Source of the DNA: Clostridium sartagoforme
GTDB taxonomy: Bacteria > Bacillota > Clostridia > Clostridiales > Clostridiaceae
Reading direction: 5' to 3'
Assembly (NCBI RefSeq): GCF_004794105.1
Contig: NZ_SRYR01000007.1
Coordinates: forward strand, 1 to 64,000
Length of the DNA: 64,000 nt
The notes beneath the pieces were generated by a model. It was not told the origin of the DNA and searched no databases. It saw only the letters and a program-made list of their open reading frames with translations. Each line of letters opens with the position of its first letter. Positions within the stretch are counted from its first letter, which is position 1. A program made the position numbers and the translations under genes. Shown piece by piece: positions 62,676 to 64,000 of this stretch.

Positions 62676-62769
62676 TAATATAAGTTGTATATTATATTTT
62701 AACTTCTATAAAGATATATTTTATACAAATAATATTTAAGAAATATTATTATTTCAGTAACTTATATAT
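62676..62769 (+). repeat. Family 3 repeat, copy 3
   Basis: TATAATATAAGTTG at the left and GTAACTTATATATA at the right, about 94 bp, directly after the glutaredoxin stop. Confidence 0.6.
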
Positions 62770-62787
62770 AGGGACTATTGATTATTA

Positions 62788-62829
62788 AAAAGAGTAAAGC
62801 TACAATTAAGGTAGTTTTACTTTTTTTAT
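62788..62829 (+). terminator. Terminator of the glutaredoxin gene
   Basis: AGTAAAGCTAC / GTAGTTTTACT (one G-U pair) followed by TTTTTT. Confidence 0.88.
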
Positions 62830-62869
62830 TTAGAAAGTAATTTAAATCATTCAATTGAGTAGGTGAAGT

Positions 62870-63523
62870 ATGGTTAAAATAAAAGATATATGTGAGAGCT
62901 ACCCATTTTTAAATGAATTAGATACAGAAGCACTAAGTACTTTTTCTGAGAGAATAATTTTAAATAGTTATGAAATAGGACAAAATGTATTTGATAATAA
63001 AGTTAGTTGTATAGGATTTTCTTTTATATTAGAAGGAAGACTTAGAGTATATAAATTAGGTGATGATGGTAAAGAAATTACCCTTTATAGACTAGGAAAA
63101 GGGGACAACTGCTTTAATACTATTCTTTGTGCACTAACTGATACTGATGAAGTATCTTTTGCGGAAGTAGAAGAAAATGCTTTAATTGCAGTACTTCCTA
63201 TGGATTTATTTAAGAAATATTTACTTAATAATAATAGTTTTTTAAAGTATATATTTAAGAACTTATATAATAAGTTTGAAAATGTTGTTGAAGGGCTTCA
63301 AAAGGTTACCTTTGATAGTATAGAAAATAGAATAATAGATTATTTTAAGACTACAATGGCTAATAACAATGGTAGTAAAATAATTTATACAACTCATGAA
63401 AAAATTGCAGCTGATATAGGATCTTCAAGAGAGGTAGTAAGTAGAAGTCTTAAGTCTCTTGAAAGGAGAGGAATATTAGAACTTGGTAGGGGAAAAATAA
63501 AAATTAAGAATTGGATTTACTAA
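62870..63523 (+). CDS. Crp/Fnr-family transcription regulator
   Basis: The 217-residue protein has an N-terminal cyclic nucleotide-binding-like beta-roll (about 10-120: SFILEGRLRVYKLGDDGKEI, LYRLGKGDNCFNTILCALTD), a dimer helix and a C-terminal winged helix (THEKIAADIGSSREVVSRSL). The recognition helix has the family E-V-V-S-R pattern. There is no Fnr-type N-terminal Cys cluster; CFNTILC in the roll could sense redox or a ligand. The neighbours, glutaredoxin and ArsR genes, suggest a redox or sulfur stress role. Confidence 0.92.
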   Translation: MVKIKDICESYPFLNELDTEALSTFSERIILNSYEIGQNVFDNKVSCIGFSFILEGRLRVYKLGDDGKEITLYRLGKGDNCFNTILCALTDTDEVSFAEVEENALIAVLPMDLFKKYLLNNNSFLKYIFKNLYNKFENVVEGLQKVTFDSIENRIIDYFKTTMANNNGSKIIYTTHEKIAADIGSSREVVSRSLKSLERRGILELGRGKIKIKNWIY

Positions 63524-63528
63524 GCAAC

Positions 63529-63557
63529 TTGACAAATTATTAACAATGTTTTAAAAT
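63529..63557 (+). promoter_or_regulatory. Promoter of the ArsR-family gene
   Basis: Consensus TTGACA (63529-63534), 17 bases, TAAAAT (63552-63557), starting 6 bases after the Crp/Fnr stop. Confidence 0.75.
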
Positions 63558-63609
63558 TTGAATATAAGAATAAAATGATGTTAAAAGGGAAAGTCGTAAA
63601 TGAGGTGGT

Positions 63610-63894
63610 ATGGTGGATAGTAATTATAAACAATACGAAGAAGTAGCAGAATTTTTAAAGGTATTAGCACACCCAGTAAGAATCTGTATAGTTAAAAACC
63701 TTTTAGAAAAGGGATGCTGTAATGTAACAAATATGCATAGCTGTTTAGGAATGCCTCAATCAACTATTTCACAACACTTGCAAAAGTTAAAAAGCATAGG
63801 AATTATTAAAGGTGAAAGAAATGGTCTTGAAATAGTTTATGAAGTAGTAGACAAAAGAGTAGAAGGAATAATTAAATCCTTAATAAGTGAATAA
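63610..63894 (+). CDS. ArsR/SmtB-family transcription regulator
   Basis: The 94-residue winged-helix repressor has FLKVLAHPVRICIVKNLLEK, then GCCNVTNMHSCLGMPQSTIS and QHLQKLKSIGIIKGERNGLE. The CC and C in and near the third helix lie where ArsR/BigR-type sensors carry thiols, so metal, arsenite or persulfide sensing is possible. The start is ambiguous: ATG 63610 lies very close to GAGGTGG, and GTG 63613 gives better spacing. It has its own promoter. Likely target genes lie beyond the window; 63,895-64,000 holds no gene start I can support. Confidence 0.92.
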   Translation: MVDSNYKQYEEVAEFLKVLAHPVRICIVKNLLEKGCCNVTNMHSCLGMPQSTISQHLQKLKSIGIIKGERNGLEIVYEVVDKRVEGIIKSLISE

Positions 63895-64000
63895 TTTCAT
63901 TTTTAACAAGTAATAAAAGTAGATTAGGTAAAAAAGTTTTTTAAATGAATATGGGTAACAAAAGAAAGTATCAAGAAATTTATTATTTATATTACTTAAT

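Overview
The window is low-GC, AT-rich DNA from a spore-forming Firmicute, most likely Clostridium sensu stricto (cluster I). The evidence is the codon use (AGA, ATA and TTA rich), strong AGGAGG-type ribosome sites, a gerKB / gerKA-gerKC germinant receptor locus with gerKB divergent as in C. perfringens, and many small clostridial membrane proteins. I see no rRNA, tRNA, CRISPR array, transposase, integrase or phage gene.

Layout. 1-17,230 is a surface-glycan region. It opens with the 3' part of a cell-wall amidase built of tandem repeats. It continues with a nonulosonate (sialic acid-type) cytidylyltransferase, a Wzx flippase, a CapD/WbpM-type 4,6-dehydratase, glycosyl transferases, a FemAB-like transferase, a polysaccharide deacetylase, a Wzy-like polymerase, a reversed UDP-GlcNAc 2-epimerase, an initiating phosphoglycosyl transferase and a Gfo/Idh sugar dehydrogenase, and closes at a strong terminator. 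Together these can make nucleotide sugars, start a lipid-linked repeat unit, flip it and polymerise it. 17,259-25,090 holds a three-gene ABC exporter operon, brnQ, an LpxD-like acyltransferase, galU and a second O-antigen ligase-like gene. 25,099-33,204 holds trpS, a four-gene sugar ABC importer whose ATPase has no ordinary start codon, a UbiA prenyltransferase and an unsecreted NMT1/THI5-like protein. 33,510-39,978 holds two small genes, gerKB/gerKA/gerKC, a GAF-GGDEF protein and a small P-loop protein. 40,598-44,692 is a reverse-strand accessory block (S41 peptidase, GNAT, small membrane proteins, a lipoprotein, one nonsense-interrupted gene). 45,340-55,205 holds tyrS, a two-component system, two tandem paralogous lipoproteins, a FliK-like/FlhB-C-domain pair and a metallophosphoesterase. 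55,289-63,894 holds small membrane genes (one broken), a CydDC-like ABC pair, ygbA, ybaN, a glutaredoxin, a Crp/Fnr regulator and an ArsR regulator.

The most unusual content is between genes. At least five families of structured, non-coding repeats recur here: (1) a ~220 bp rod-like long hairpin at 26.4, 32.1 and 46.7 kb, plus a diverged copy at 40.2 kb, whose outer stem changes sequence but stays paired; (2) an ~80-145 nt two-hairpin element at 23.5, 44.3, 54.0 and 60.7 kb, followed by a terminator or by a gene start; (3) a ~92 bp element with ATATAAGTTG/CAACTTATAT ends at 21.5, 51.7 and 62.7 kb; (4) a MITE-like element with AATAAGGGGCTGTCG ends and a central AAAACTCC/GGAGTTTT hairpin; (5) a ~190 bp imperfect hairpin at 31.8 kb with a half copy at 40.5 kb. 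No transposase accompanies them. The paired-stem variation in family 1, with G-U pairs on one strand, suggests that it folds as RNA.

Limits: function calls rest on motifs read by eye. No alignment, fold or database search was run.
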